A stretch of DNA of 64,000 nucleotides, taken from the NCBI GenBank assembly GCA_964019165.1, contig OZ025281.1, positions 14,492,362-14,556,361 on the forward strand, in the 5' to 3' direction. The first letter of the stretch is position 1; every line of letters starts with the position of its first letter. The stretch is from Mastigias papua. Lineage: Eukaryota; Cnidaria; Scyphozoa; Rhizostomeae; Mastigiidae. The position numbers and the translations under genes are program-made. The notes beneath the pieces are model-generated. The model was not told the origin of the DNA, did not search any database, and worked only from the letters and a program-made list of their open reading frames with translations. Positions 1 to 32,296 of this stretch are shown piece after piece.

Positions 1-2394
1 ACGGAGATTATGCAATTATGGCATAGCCTCTCAGAGCTTTGCGATAATTTGCCTCGTTTGCGTGTTGTAGATCACTAAGTAACCTAGTTCAAGGCCTAGT
101 TCCAAAAGTTCCATAATTTTGGACCTCAAATTGTGGTACTGAAAGGTCCTTGATAGGTACCAACAATAGGGTGTGGTCACTTATTGAGCTGGTGCAAAAA
201 GGGAGTGCCACTTTTGTTGACTAAGTTTTTATGCTTTGCACCTTCAGTTGGGATTTTGCAGAAGGTTACTTATCATATTTCGTAAAACAGGCATGATTTC
301 TCTCATTATTCATATGAAAACGGATAAAAAGTATCCTTTTACACCATGTACTCACACTACTCCGCTACGAAAACGGAGACCACAGAGAACGGGGAAACGC
401 AGAGTGAAGACCAAACAGGCAGAAACGGATACATTCATTTCATTTTAACTTGTTTATGCATGGTAAGGGTTAACAACGCAAAACAAACCGCCTTGTCAGA
501 AACCTTTTTACAACGCTTCTAAGTATAAAAGCAAATAAATGTACTTTTGAAAACGCTAGCAAAAGTTTCATTTTCATGGCGTTGTCCGTTTGTATCCGGA
601 GTGGAGGAATGTGAACACTTGATCGTTTCTATTAAGTTGTCAACTATTTTTACGCGGAGCAATGTGAAGATGTAGCACGGATCCCAAATGAAATCAGATA
701 AAACTAGTATCATACATCTTTCTTCGCCCACTGCTTTTGACGCCAGAAGAAGTGCCGGACCATGTGGTACTCTCCACAACGACGCCCTGACCCTTCATGT
801 AATCAGTATGCAGTGTCAAGCGCCGTCCATAAGTTTAGCCGTATCACTTTTGGAATGCGTGGAATTTGAAGTTCCCGTTTGCCTACTAGCTGGCATCTTT
901 GTGAAACCGCAGAACACAATGCCGGCGCTTCTATTATTTCAGATAGTGTGGGTGGTTTGTGTTAGCATACTGTGGTAATGCAAAGTTGTGTGGTTGACCG
1001 TTGAAAGGAGGTTGTTACAACTCGAGACACAAGTGTGTATGTGTACATACGATACTCTATGGAAATGAATGGATACGATTGAAGAGCTAGTGAGGTCAGC
1101 CCCTGGAGTCAGCGATTTATTCAATGAATCAAGTGAAAGACTCAATAAACGTTATTACGGGTGATTAAGTCAGTTACTCGACTATTAAATAGCATTACGA
1201 TGTATTCAAACTGGCATGGATTTACCCCTAAGTGAAGGTTTGATAGTCGATTGAACAGCAATGTGTTAACGGCCAGATGAATTTGAATGGGTGCATACAC
1301 TACTGAGTTAGCGGCACCTTACGTCTATAGCGAAAACAGGCTTAGGCAGTGCACGTTGTTTAACAGGAAAGACTTTTCCGATCTGCACTGAAATTTTCTT
1401 ACCTTTTTCGTGATGTAAGTGCTGAAACTGTCTAAAGACGTCCTTAGCAAGGCAACTGTATTGCAGCTTGTGCAACACTGCATTGTTGCACAGACGGACA
1501 GACGTAACACAAACATAGCACAGTAATACTAAAATGATCACAGGAAATCTGTCCAAATTATACGTGAAAATTGGAATTTCAAATGCTTCTCAACTTAAAA
1601 TATTTATCCATATATTTCTGAAAGGAGTTTTTAGTTGTAAGTTTTCCCACAGGATACTGTACACCTTTTTAATGTCTTATGTCAACCCCTCTGTGAACCC
1701 TAGCTGCATCTGAGGGCATACTTCCGAAAGATCTTCTGCGCAGAGAGTCGAGTCGATATTTTTGCGCCGTTTTGGCGCAGAACTGTGCTGCAAGTAATTT
1801 CTGGCGCATGTATTTAGCGCAACGAGCGCTGAAGAAGTCATCACAGCCAAGTGGTATTTTGTAGACTTCATCGTTAACTCACCCCTATTTCCGCTTATAA
1901 CTCAAGCCCTTTATGTGCTACTCGAGATGTTTTTGGCGCGCAGAGGAAATTGCACAATTCATGCTTGCGAAGCAGAAAATATTGCGCACGAAAATCTCCG
2001 GCGCACGCTTAACTTCAGCATGGATAACGCAAATCTGAGAACCTGCGTCCTATGTTTTGGTTGTTTGTTTTTAATGGTGCAAGTTCCTTACATGTGGTAT
2101 GACGCATATGGCCTAAACTATGTTGCTATCATTTATACAACTGCATTAACGTTTTATTCCCCGTTTATGTAGAATTATAGACTTATTGTCTATTTGAAAT
2201 CAACTGAGTATCGACTTTGTCAAAATCTGCATGTATAGACCGGGAATATATTGCAGTCGAAGCCAGACTAGCTTACCCAATTTGGAAGAGAGGCTGAGCC
2301 CCCTGAGTAGTCCGTTAGTATGTTTTGTTATTTTAAAGCAAAATCTATTATACCTCGCGTCAGACTCTAATTTTTTAAACATCTTTCCGTTTAG
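1..2394. other. Non-coding region upstream of Myc last exon (probable intron)
   Basis: No convincing coding exon was found here; the short open frames lack recognisable domains. The stretch directly precedes the Myc terminal exon, whose acceptor is at 2393-2394, so it is most likely Myc intron sequence. Positions 76-150 resemble 5215-5290 (dispersed repeat). Positions 1755-2010 are rich in GGCGC/GCGC motifs, including three E2F-like sites. No Myc box I or II sequence was seen, so the Myc N-terminal exon probably lies beyond the left edge. Confidence 0.55.
76..150 (+). repeat. Dispersed repeat, copy 1 (pairs with 5215-5290)
   Basis: This shares blocks AACCTAG, TCAAGGCCT, TTCCAAAAGTTCC and TTTGGACCT with the copy at 5215-5290, same strand and spacing. 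The two copies lie on either side of the Myc exon. Confidence 0.6.
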
Positions 2395-2876
2395 ATGAAG
2401 AAATCGATGTTGTGTCATTGGATAAGCCTGATCTGAAACGGAAAAACTCGGAACCGATTTTTAGTGGATCTAGGGATCCGAAGACATTGAAACGAGCAAG
2501 AAGTCTCCCATCGAAGAGCAGTAGCCGTGCTTTCAAACGAACATTTTACGATTCGTCGTCCGATTCCTCATCGAAAAGCAGTCGTGAGTGTCGACATGCT
2601 GACGAGTCTGATTCGGACAAACGCGCCTCGCATAACGTCTTAGAACGAAAGCGAAGAAACGATCTGAAGTCGAGCTTCCACACGCTGCGAAGCTATGTCC
2701 CCACCCTCTGCGCGGTTGAAAAGGCGGCCAAGGTCGTTATCTTGAAGAAAGCAACCGATTATATTCACGAACTGCGAAAAGCTGAGGATGCTCTTGCGAA
2801 GGAGAAAGATGATTTGAAGACGAGGCAACGAGAACTCCTGGAGAGATTCATCAAACTGAAGCCAAAAGTGAAATAG
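2395..2876 (+). CDS. MYC: Myc proto-oncogene homologue, last coding exon (bHLH-leucine zipper), partial
   Basis: Myc is a nuclear transcription factor that pairs with Max through a bHLH-leucine zipper and binds CACGTG E-boxes. The exon opens after a TTTCCGTTTAG acceptor with two bases completing a codon, then EEIDVVS, the conserved motif near the start of the final exon of vertebrate MYC. A Lys/Ser-rich stretch follows, then the basic region (RASHNVLERKRRNDLK), helix 1, a loop, the Myc signature KAAKVVILKKAT in helix 2, and a zipper-like tail with Leu/Ala heptads ending in KPKVK. The stop is TAG at 2874-2876. About 160 codons are present; the Myc boxes are outside the window. KVVILKKAT and EIDVVS favour Myc over Max, Mnt or Mxd. 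The exon carries its own stop and a possible polyadenylation signal follows at 3171. Confidence 0.93.
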
Positions 2877-3170
2877 AGTAACCGGTTGTGTCGCGTTAGT
2901 TTGTATTTAGAAATTTCAACTCTGGCAGGTCAGAGTTTAGGACCGTTATATTGTCAAATTGCCTTTCTTCTTTCAAATACATTTATGTTTGCATCATATC
3001 GATAATGTTTCATGCAGAACAGATTTTTGGTCTAAATGGTTTTGCCATCTGTGCTTACACAGTCCCCCTTTGCTTATTGTACACTTTGTTTCGTTGCCGT
3101 CCCATGTCGGTCACCATTTCTTCGAATCTCCTTGACAACTTGTAAATTCGAAGTCTCTCTTTAGTTATTG

Positions 3171-3176
3171 ATTAAA
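3171..3176 (+). terminator. Possible Myc polyadenylation signal (ATTAAA)
   Basis: This is the first reasonable polyadenylation hexamer downstream of the Myc stop codon, 295 bases into the presumed 3' UTR. It is the common ATTAAA variant. No downstream element was verified. Confidence 0.35.
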
Positions 3177-3234
3177 CGAATTGTTTCATTTTGGTTCGAT
3201 AATTTGGATGTTGCAGTTAGTTATCTAATATAAC

Positions 3235-3349
3235 GTCATGTCAGCACTCTTCAATCTGCTGGTGTCTTCATCATCAGATAATTATATCTGATTAATTGAT
3301 TGGATGATTGGATGATCCAACCAGTTTGGTTGCAGAGTGCTGACCTGAC
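3235..3349. mobile_element. Short MITE-like element with terminal inverted repeats
   Basis: The left end GTCATGTCAGCACTCT is repeated in inverted orientation at the right end (AGAGTGCTGACCTGAC), with 15 of 16 bases complementary. The roughly 115 bp body is non-coding and itself AT-rich and hairpin-prone. No clear target-site duplication was found, so the superfamily is unassigned. Confidence 0.5.
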
Positions 3350-5214
3350 CAACATTGTTTTTTACTATTTTTGAATTGGTTGATAAAGTAACAAGCGATC
3401 CACAGGCTTCTTACACTCGTTGATTTTTACAGAGTAACATAAAATTGTCTTTGCCTTAGACGAGTTTTTGCTTTCATAGTTGCACAGTATATTCACGTGG
3501 GTAACCTCACCTTATTAATATTGCTTTTATGTAGGGGTATTTTTTAGTTAATCAGTTACCCGTTAGTGATTTCCAGTCCTTCACGATTTTGATCATGTAT
3601 CCTTAGCTGGTAGAAAAATTTAGCAATCTTTGAATTTTCCTTCTAGGTTTTTAATATGCTTCTGCAGTTACGAATCTGCATCTAGATTGTTAAATCAATG
3701 ACTTTTGTTGGCGAAGAGCATACACCACTTTGATAATTAGCGTAGCAGAGTAACACTTTTCGTTCACAGTGCTTACTGGAGCTTTTTAAAGCCTGGGGCA
3801 AATGATGGAAACTAAGGTCCCTGATGAAATCTTTGGAAAATTTAAGAACTATACCATAACTTCTGATGAGCCTAGGCAGACTCCTAGTGCCCCCTGTCGG
3901 CGTTCCTGCTTGCCTTTGTTGCACCTGGATAAACTGTAACACCGCACGGGGGTATTCTCCTACTCTGCATCATTTTTTGCATTAATACATTCACACGTAG
4001 CAAGGCTTGTTTCGAATCAGCAGATAACTGTACCCCCGATGTTTTGGTTCTTAGTTAGGAGCTCATTACTGTTAATTCTTCTTTAAGGGACCATACATTT
4101 GTCATGTCCACAATAGGTAGTGAAATTCCCTTGACCCCTTTTCCCGCATCATCCATAAGCGTCCAATAATGTCGAATTGCAGGACCCCGATTTCTAACGT
4201 ATTCTATGCATTCATCTCAACACAATTTTCCAATTTTTACTAAAAATTCTAATGTAAGTTGCTCACCTAATAGCAGACATGCGCGAGAAGCAGAAAAGAT
4301 ATAGCGACAGTGCCTTGAAGAGATGTTGTGTAAATGACAAGTGAAAAGTGTTGATGTTGTGTTGGAGCCACCCCTCTTCCCACGCCATCCACAATCATCC
4401 ACACTCATCCACACTCATCCACAATTTGTAGAGTAATTTTTATTGATCCCTTCCCCCCTCCATGTGAACGTCATAGATGTATGGTCCTTGAACTTTGTTG
4501 CTCTTGAAGTTGCTTGGAAAGTTGATTGTTGATCAGAGAAAAGAGATTTTAATAATATGCTGTTAGGTTGTTGTGTTTCTAAACTGAAGACGATTATCAA
4601 ACCGGATCGTTTCTCCTTCCTTTGTTTGTCTTTCTATTCGGACTGGCCGTGATGATAGCTTTGTTATTTTGAACTTATTACATTCATACTTTTGGCATTT
4701 TTCAATGGGTTGTTTATTAGCTAGACTCTGAAGTTGCCATGAAATAAGGAACAGCCGAGTACTGCTTTACTACGAACGACTTGCAGTTAAAAATGAAAAG
4801 GTTCTCTTATTGCAAGGGACAAAAATTGACTTTCGGATTCTCACAGACGAGTTTCAGCAATATCATGAACGTTTTGAATTCAGCCGTTCTGCTTTTCAAT
4901 GAGTTTAGAAACTTTAGATCATTCTGATCTTTGAAACCCCTGTTTACCTCTACGAATTTAGCGAGTTTTCACTACAGTATGTTTTGTGTGCTCTAACACT
5001 CTAGAAAGCTCAACATTTTGCTTTCGTTATCAATGCAATTTTTTTCGTTGACTTGAGAAACTTTTAGAACTTAAATGTGGCGCAAAGTTAGGGAAGGTTT
5101 GCTACTTAGGCCTTTGAGCCTAGTTTCAGTGCTTGAGCAAGATCGGTTCATCATAACTGCTAGAAAAAATGCACGTCTTCTTGTGGGAGAGATTTTGGTG
5201 GTACACACTGTTTA

Positions 5215-5290
5215 TAAGGAACCTAGCTCAAGGCCTGCTTCCAAAAGTTCCTTACTTTGGACCTACAATGATCAAATTGCAGTACTAAAA
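5215..5290 (+). repeat. Dispersed repeat, copy 2 (pairs with 76-150)
   Basis: Both copies contain AACCTAG.TCAAGGCCT followed by TTCCAAAAGTTCC, TTTGGACCT and AATTG.AGTACT in the same order and orientation, with small indels. This is a diverged interspersed repeat of unknown class. Confidence 0.6.
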
Positions 5291-6196
5291 TGAATGGAAC
5301 CAGCTTTCTAATTCTTGATTGTATGGAGTTTTAAAAATTGTTGAAATTGGAAAGTTCCTTGGTGAATTTTCTTTAACAATTTCTACATTCTACATTCTAG
5401 ATCCTTACAAAATGTCTCCTTATAAAAAATAGCTTGTATTGAAACTTCTTATTCATGATTCTATTATCTAAAATTCGTGATGACTCTCGTAGCAATGATA
5501 TTAGTTGTGTAAAGCTTAAAGATGAATTGCTTCCACAAGCAACAAGGTCTGTCGTATCAAAGAAAATATTTGAGACAAGACGAACAAAAGCAGAATTAAA
5601 AAGTTGCACTACATGAGCAGCAAAAGTATTGGTGCATAGTAGATTGTTGCACTGCATAAAGGGTATCGCTGGCTTCTGTCAAAGCAAAGAACCACATCTT
5701 TCTGAACACACAACACACTTAAACATTTTATGCTGTTAGGTTTTAAGTACCATGTTCATTGCAGTACCGTAGACAGCTGAGCTAGATTTGGAGGGGGGGG
5801 GGGCATAGATATAGAGGTCAATTATGGAGTGAGTGAAAATGAAAGTGTGTAAGTATATATCAAATATCAAATAAATACAACAGTTAATTATTGGGAGCAG
5901 TGCCTACTTGCCTGGCTACACAGTCTGCGGGCATGCAAGAACTGGTTATTTTTCAGCTTTGAACATGAATTATCGTGCGTATCGTTATCATTTGTTGCTG
6001 CCGTGATGAATTCTATTATTTTATCTGTAGATGAATGCAAAAGTGGGTGAAACGCTGAAACTGATGACGCAAACAGGATTTTTGGTGTTTTGGTTGAACG
6101 AGGAAACTTAGTTCCCAGTCCCCAGAATACCAGAGCAATGATTCGGCGAGGAGGGTGAGGTTGTTGAGTCTACATAGACCAGAAGCTCACCTGAAA

Positions 6197-15324
<9,128 letters not shown>

Positions 15325-17866
15325 TCTAAAGTGTTTTGCTAATTAATTCCTTTGTCAAATTTGTTGTAGTAAGTATTTAGATGAATTGTGATTCATTCCG
15401 AGGATAGGTCCTAACATAGATCCAAACGTGGACCGGAATCTTTGCCAGAAAGCGTGCCGTAAGCTAGGTCCGAGTGTGGAGCTGGAGTAGGGCAAAAGAT
15501 GGCTATTGCACAAATGGTTGAGGGATAAAGATAGCCCAAGGAATCCCTTTATCTGTAATCCATCATCCAAACCATTAGATATGCAAGTCTTTTATAGTCA
15601 CGTGACTGGCATTTGCTACATCAATTATTATTCAGCATTGTTAATGACGTAGTTCTGATGACATCATTGTTAAAGCCTTTTTCTGCATCGTGAGCCATAG
15701 TTAATGTTCGTATCTAGAGTGTTAACAGACACCTTTTCAAAGTTTCTTCCTAGATTTTTGATAATATTTTATATGACGTCACTGATGCTTCTACTAATTT
15801 ACTATAGTATAGGAAAAGTTAAAAATCAATCTGTTACAAATGTGAATTGCACACGTGAATACATGAATTGGTCAACTGCGCACGTGTGCCAGTGGAATGC
15901 ACATGTGAACTCCACACGTGATAATAGAGGACCACACTTGTATACATGACTTAGTGGGCTCTATGCATGCATTGGTGGACTTTGTACGTGAACCACTAGA
16001 CTGCACACGTGAACTAGTGAAGTGCACATTTGGATTAGTCTACTGCACATGTGAACTAGTCTACTGCACACATGCACAATGGACTGCACACGTTGACCAA
16101 TGGACCGCGCACGTGAACTAGTGGACTGCACACGTGAACAGATGGAGTTAATACAAGTGCAATTGGATGTTCTTGGCACAATAGACAATCCGCTATTGAT
16201 ACCATTTTAAGGGAGTGAATCTAGACACTGCTTCTCTGAGGATCATAATTGTTATATTGCTATCATTACAGTTTCGTAGCAAAGATGCAAATATGCGAAC
16301 TGCCAGATATCGAAGTCGTTGTTTTTGTTATCTTTAATTATGATAGTTGTGAAAACAAAACAATATTTCGGATTAATCCAAACTGTTTGTTCCGTGTTAT
16401 TAGTAGGGCAGTCTATGGACGTTAATGAGAATTGTGCCCCATTTGTTTTTCGGTTTCATGCAGCCCGATTGGCTTGACCAGCCGGTAGATTTCTTAAGTC
16501 TCATCGTACATGAATCGATTCATTAATATCACTTTGTTATATTGTATGAAAGATAATGATGTCATATCGCTTCAGTCTTAAATGTATTTTGTTAGACGCA
16601 TGCGCAATATATAACCACATGCGACTGTTTTCCCTATAGTGCGTGAGAGCCCTTGGTGACCCATCGGTTTATTTTGACCTGGTACAAAGTACGGTCATAC
16701 AGACTTTATCTCAAATGAATTTAGACTCTTTACACATCTGTGTTATATAGGTTCCTTTTCAAGTTAGTTGCAAATTTTCGCTTAGTTAGCCATAAGCTTT
16801 AGCTTGTTTGAAATTTATGCCAAGGATCGTTCCTATTGTGTTGTCGTATTTTAGCATTTAAATACATCTCTCTCTTCTACAGTAATACCCTATCATCGAA
16901 CCCACAAGCCCGTGTCATTCATGTTGTTATTCTGCCGTGGTTCTCAAAATCTCGTAAACAAAGAGCTGTTTTGACTGTTTATATGTTGATCTTTGGGTCG
17001 TGCCAAGGTGCTGTGTGTGTAGTGTGGAATAAGTACAGCCAGTGACGTGCCGAATGGCCTTTGAATGGGAAAGGTGTAGAAGAAATTTATCTACAGGATT
17101 GAACTAAACAAGGCAGGCACCACACTTCACCGGCAAGCAATGGTCGTTAACTTTGAACCAATGAGCAAAAGAATTACTGACAGTTTCTGTATAGCGTGGT
17201 GACTCTACATTCTTCGGGACATCCCTGGGCACATTTGGGACATCCCAGGGTCAGTTTGGAAAATAAAATAATGTAGAAACCTTGGTAGCTGGTTTTCACA
17301 AATATATGTTTCCCTCTTGGGAGAATCTTGTGAAAGGTGCATGTTTTTATATAAGAAACAATGATATAAGAAACATGAGGCTCAAATCAGGCAAAAAGTT
17401 AAGAAACACAGGCAGGCCGAGTTGCAGAGGTAAACTTGAAAAATATGTTTTTCAAGAAAAGTTTTTAACTGAGCTGGAAGCAAAATACAAACAACATCCG
17501 TCTCTCAACTTTTTTTAACTAAAAGTTCAAATTCTCGTCTCATGGCAGCCTCGTTGCTGTAGGAAATATCAAGAATTTTAAGAAACACGTTAGAAGCATT
17601 TAAGACTGGATTGACATAACATTAAGAAACATGATTGCTGAAGAGAGAAAGTTTGTTTTCTATATTAAGAAAAAACTTAAACAGACGCAATTTGCAGCGT
17701 CCATTGATTACGTAGACCTCGTTTTCCTGCAAGCTGTAAGGTGAGAATGAGACAAATGTAACATGTCTTTCCATTCCTGTTGTTGGTGTGCATTTACCGG
17801 AAGATCGGTGGGGGTCGTTGTTGTTTCAGGGAGGTTTCACACCAGGGCAAGGGAAATATTGTAGAG
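15325..17866. other. Rab10-USP14 intergenic region
   Basis: The beginning is Rab10 3' UTR. The E-box minisatellite lies at 15842-16145. At 16598-16605 there is a GCATGCGC (NRF1-like) motif followed by an AT-rich TATA-like stretch; whether it is a promoter is unclear because the USP14 ATG is 1.26 kb away. The segment 17.28-17.70 kb repeats AAGAAACA-type motifs and has an open frame without recognisable domains. Confidence 0.5.
15842..16145. repeat. Degenerate minisatellite rich in CACGTG E-boxes
   Basis: Imperfect units of roughly 20-25 bases follow the theme TGCACACGTGAACTAGTGGAC. Exact CACGTG occurs at 15852, 15881, 15915, 16006, 16110 and 16131, with variants CACATG, TACGTG and CACGTT in other units. 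It lies 520 bases past the Rab10 stop and 1.7 kb before the USP14 start. Confidence 0.85.
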
Positions 17867-28920
<11,054 letters not shown>

Positions 28921-29266
28921 TGACAGATAATGGCACACATGACTGGTAATGTTTTGTGTGCACTTAGAGATCTTTATTACGTTTAGACAATTAAAGATGG
29001 AATAGCTGAAAGAGAGAATGATTTGAAAACTGTTATTTTTGGTTTTAAAATCCTTGAAGAGCAACGTTAAATGAAATGTTTTGTAAGTTACAGAAGACTA
29101 GAAATATTGTTAATGTAGATGAATTAGTTCGCCAGAATTGTTTGTTTTTATGACCAAACATCTTTGCTTTTGTTAAATAGTTTTGGCTTATATCAAAGGG
29201 AATTTCTTTGGTTCCATGGATTTCATGTTGGAGGAATGATCTATATCAGGAGGGGTTAATGTGTCT

Positions 29267-29500
<234 letters not shown>

Positions 29501-29539
29501 TGTTATTACTCCAAAAGTAGTTATGGTTTTTTAAGTTAT

Positions 29540-29735
29540 AAAGATGATGATAATAATGATGACAATAATGATGACAATGATGATGGTGATGATAATGATA
29601 ATGATGTTGATGAAGATGATGGCGATCATCATGGCGATGATGATAATGATGATTATGGTGATTATGATAATGATCATCATAATGCCAGTAGTGATGACGA
29701 TTATCATTATTTTGATGCTAGTGATTACGATGAAT
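29540..29735. repeat. Degenerate GAT/AATGAT simple-sequence tract
   Basis: GATGAT, GATAAT and GACAAT trinucleotide mixtures run for about 190 bp. The acidic (Asp/Asn) open frame is a product of the repeat. Confidence 0.9.
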
Positions 29736-30264
29736 AAGACAAATATGGTGGAAATCAATCCCTTCACCGACTTAGTATTTTGACATGATACATTTGAAAA
29801 CTTTGAATCAAAAACGGAGAGGAAGGATTGCATTTTGAGTTGATTAAATCCGACGGTAGAAGTCGGACAGCCAAAGCTGAACCAAAATGTCCATTTGTGG
29901 TATCTTACTACTTTGTTATCATTTCATTATATTAGAATTTATTTGTAATTTATTTTTATCATTAATGCCCCGTCTCAATATTATTTCCAATGTTATTTTC
30001 TCCGTTATACACGTGTTTGTGACCATTATCACAGTCCAATAGCTTTGATGTTTATGAGTCTTCTCCACTCGATATTCCTGATGCTGGAACAACGGTCTCG
30101 CCAGATGTGATCCATTTTGCTTTGTTTATTTCAAGACTTTTTAAGTCAGTATTGAAGAAAACCAACAAATATACGCATCGTAAATTGATGGCTAGTGTGT
30201 ACACGGGATATCGCGGGATACATCGATAAATTTTAAGCGAATTTTTCAAAATAACAGGTAACCA

Positions 30265-30272
30265 TATATAAA
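30265..30272 (+). promoter_or_regulatory. Possible TATA box of the vWA-protein gene
   Basis: TATATAAA occurs about 190 bases upstream of the predicted short first coding exon, and would put the transcription start near 30295-30300. No transcript evidence is available. Confidence 0.4.
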
Positions 30273-30459
30273 ATCAAGACCCGTTTGATGAGTTAAGAGC
30301 GCTCGGTCAGGCATGTGATCATCCAACAATACCTTGCGCCTTCTGGTTTATTTGTAAACATGAAATTTGCATCAAAATAAAACAATTCTTATCAATTTTA
30401 TTTTTGATTCTTTGAAATTCTTAAATTCTAAGTGCGCTTGAAGGCTCGATTCGACAGGC

Positions 30460-32262
30460 ATGAGGTGAGAGTATTTGCATTTTTTCGTTTTCGTTGTGTC
30501 TTTGATAATCTTCCCATGCGTCTTGGTTGCTCATTGGAAATCGCTGATTCTGACAGGCTTTTCGCAAGGTTTTGTGGCCTGAGCTGTATTTTTATGTTAC
30601 AGCACCATGCATAGGCAAACTCTTCCTTGCGTTTGTACTCGCAAGGGCACTATAAGATGGGCAGAATTTCTTCTAGAATGGAAGATTTAGGTGAATGGAA
30701 TGCTTCAATAATTTTAGGTCAGTTCTTATGTGCCTTAGGAAGTCTGATTACAGAAATAGGTGTTGGTGGATAGCCTTGAGGGATTCCATTCAGAATCCTG
30801 TTAAGAATTCGACTCATTTTTTTTAATTGCCTATACAAGCATACTAACATCTAGTCAATCATGTTGTTGATTCGAAGTTTCCTTGAAAATCTTCGCTCTC
30901 ACACTGGTTGGAAGGCTGAGAAACAATATCGACATCACAGAATTTACATATATAACAGCTACACCCTTTTTCTAATTTTTAAGATGCATTATATCGGATG
31001 TACGAGTCTTAAGCCAGCCTTTGTCTAAAGGATTTATGTGAGAAGAAAAATAGGAGTAAGAAAAGAGCCTTGCAGAACTCACTCTGAAAGCATAGAACAC
31101 TCAGATGGCAGCTAAATTACTGCCGCATGTATCTCTGATGAATTTTGACCAATATAAATCCAAAAGCATCAACGTGAGAAGTGGAAAGCAAATTTTATCA
31201 CGAAGACTAGCTCCAGATAGCTACGTTTTGGCCAGCTTTTGCAATGCTGAGTAGTCAAAAATTAGACCTCGATGACTAAGGAAAATGTGAGGATTGTTTA
31301 ACACTTATACTGACCGCATATAATGAGATATGATGTATTCAAACCGCTAATTGACTTCTATTTACTACAGTTAAAATCAAAGAGCGAGAAAGTAACTGAC
31401 CTAAACAGGACTCTAACTCGTGATCCATAATTCTATACATTTTATTTCATCGTTTTTATCACATAGGTATCGTCTTCTTTTGGTATTGATATCGGCAGTT
31501 TTTGCATTAAGCCAAGGAAAAGGTGAGAATTCAAATAAATGATGCTGCAATCCTTTATGAGCTAATTTACCCTATAAATGTCCCCCCTTTTTAAGTAAGT
31601 AAAGTTCGTTCCAATGTCCCCAAAAGTTCATCAAAAATATGGAGCTCTTACTGAAAGCTGTACAATTTTAAACGTATGCCTTTACTTTTTTACAAACCAA
31701 TGGGATCTTGAAAATTTTAACAAATTCGCCTTATTTAACTGGGTATTCACAGGTTTTTTAGGGGGCAGGTTGTGCAATGGCTTGATGGAGCTAGATAGGG
31801 TGGTATTCTGATGAAGTTTGAAGTAAATATCAAATATGTTAGCACATGACGACAAATACTGCAAGAGAGGTCAAAAAGAACTAGAAGAGCGGTTATGCAT
31901 TAAGTGATGCTTTTTTGTACAAGTGATTTGTTAGATTAAGGATATCACGCAGAATCACTAATCAAAGCTAACCAACTCATGAAAGTATTGAGACGATATT
32001 TTAGTGGAAGATCTCATTAGTAGGATCAAAGAGAGGTCACATATCTGGCTTACGTGGCGGTGATCCATATGGCACAATTGGTGCAGTTTTACCTCCTGTA
32101 CCAGGTAAAAATATATTTTTAGAACTCTAGTGATGATTTACAAATGACAACCTGGGAAAGTCTAGAAACAAATGAAAAAACCGATTTCTCACGTTACCTA
32201 ATACTCGATCGAATTACAGACACAAAAATTATAAAGAGGGGGTCTGGAATAAGGATATCCTA

Positions 32263-32296
<34 letters not shown>

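Larger units (their letters stand above)
2877..6196. other. Myc 3' UTR and Myc-Rab10 intergenic region
   Basis: No gene was recognised. The start should be Myc 3' UTR. The region holds a short inverted-repeat element (3235-3349), a small CATCCACA direct repeat near 4386-4424, a G-run at 5793-5804, and a copy of a dispersed repeat at 5215-5290 shared with 76-150. The end, 6120-6196, is presumed Rab10 5' UTR. Confidence 0.5.

Noticed and set aside
688..978. 96-codon ORF upstream of Myc as a possible Myc N-terminal exon
   Set aside because: It contains no Myc box I or II sequence and has no supporting splice sites.
17282..17518. 78-codon basic ORF upstream of USP14
   Set aside because: There is no recognisable domain, no splice context, and it overlaps AAGAAACA-type repeats.
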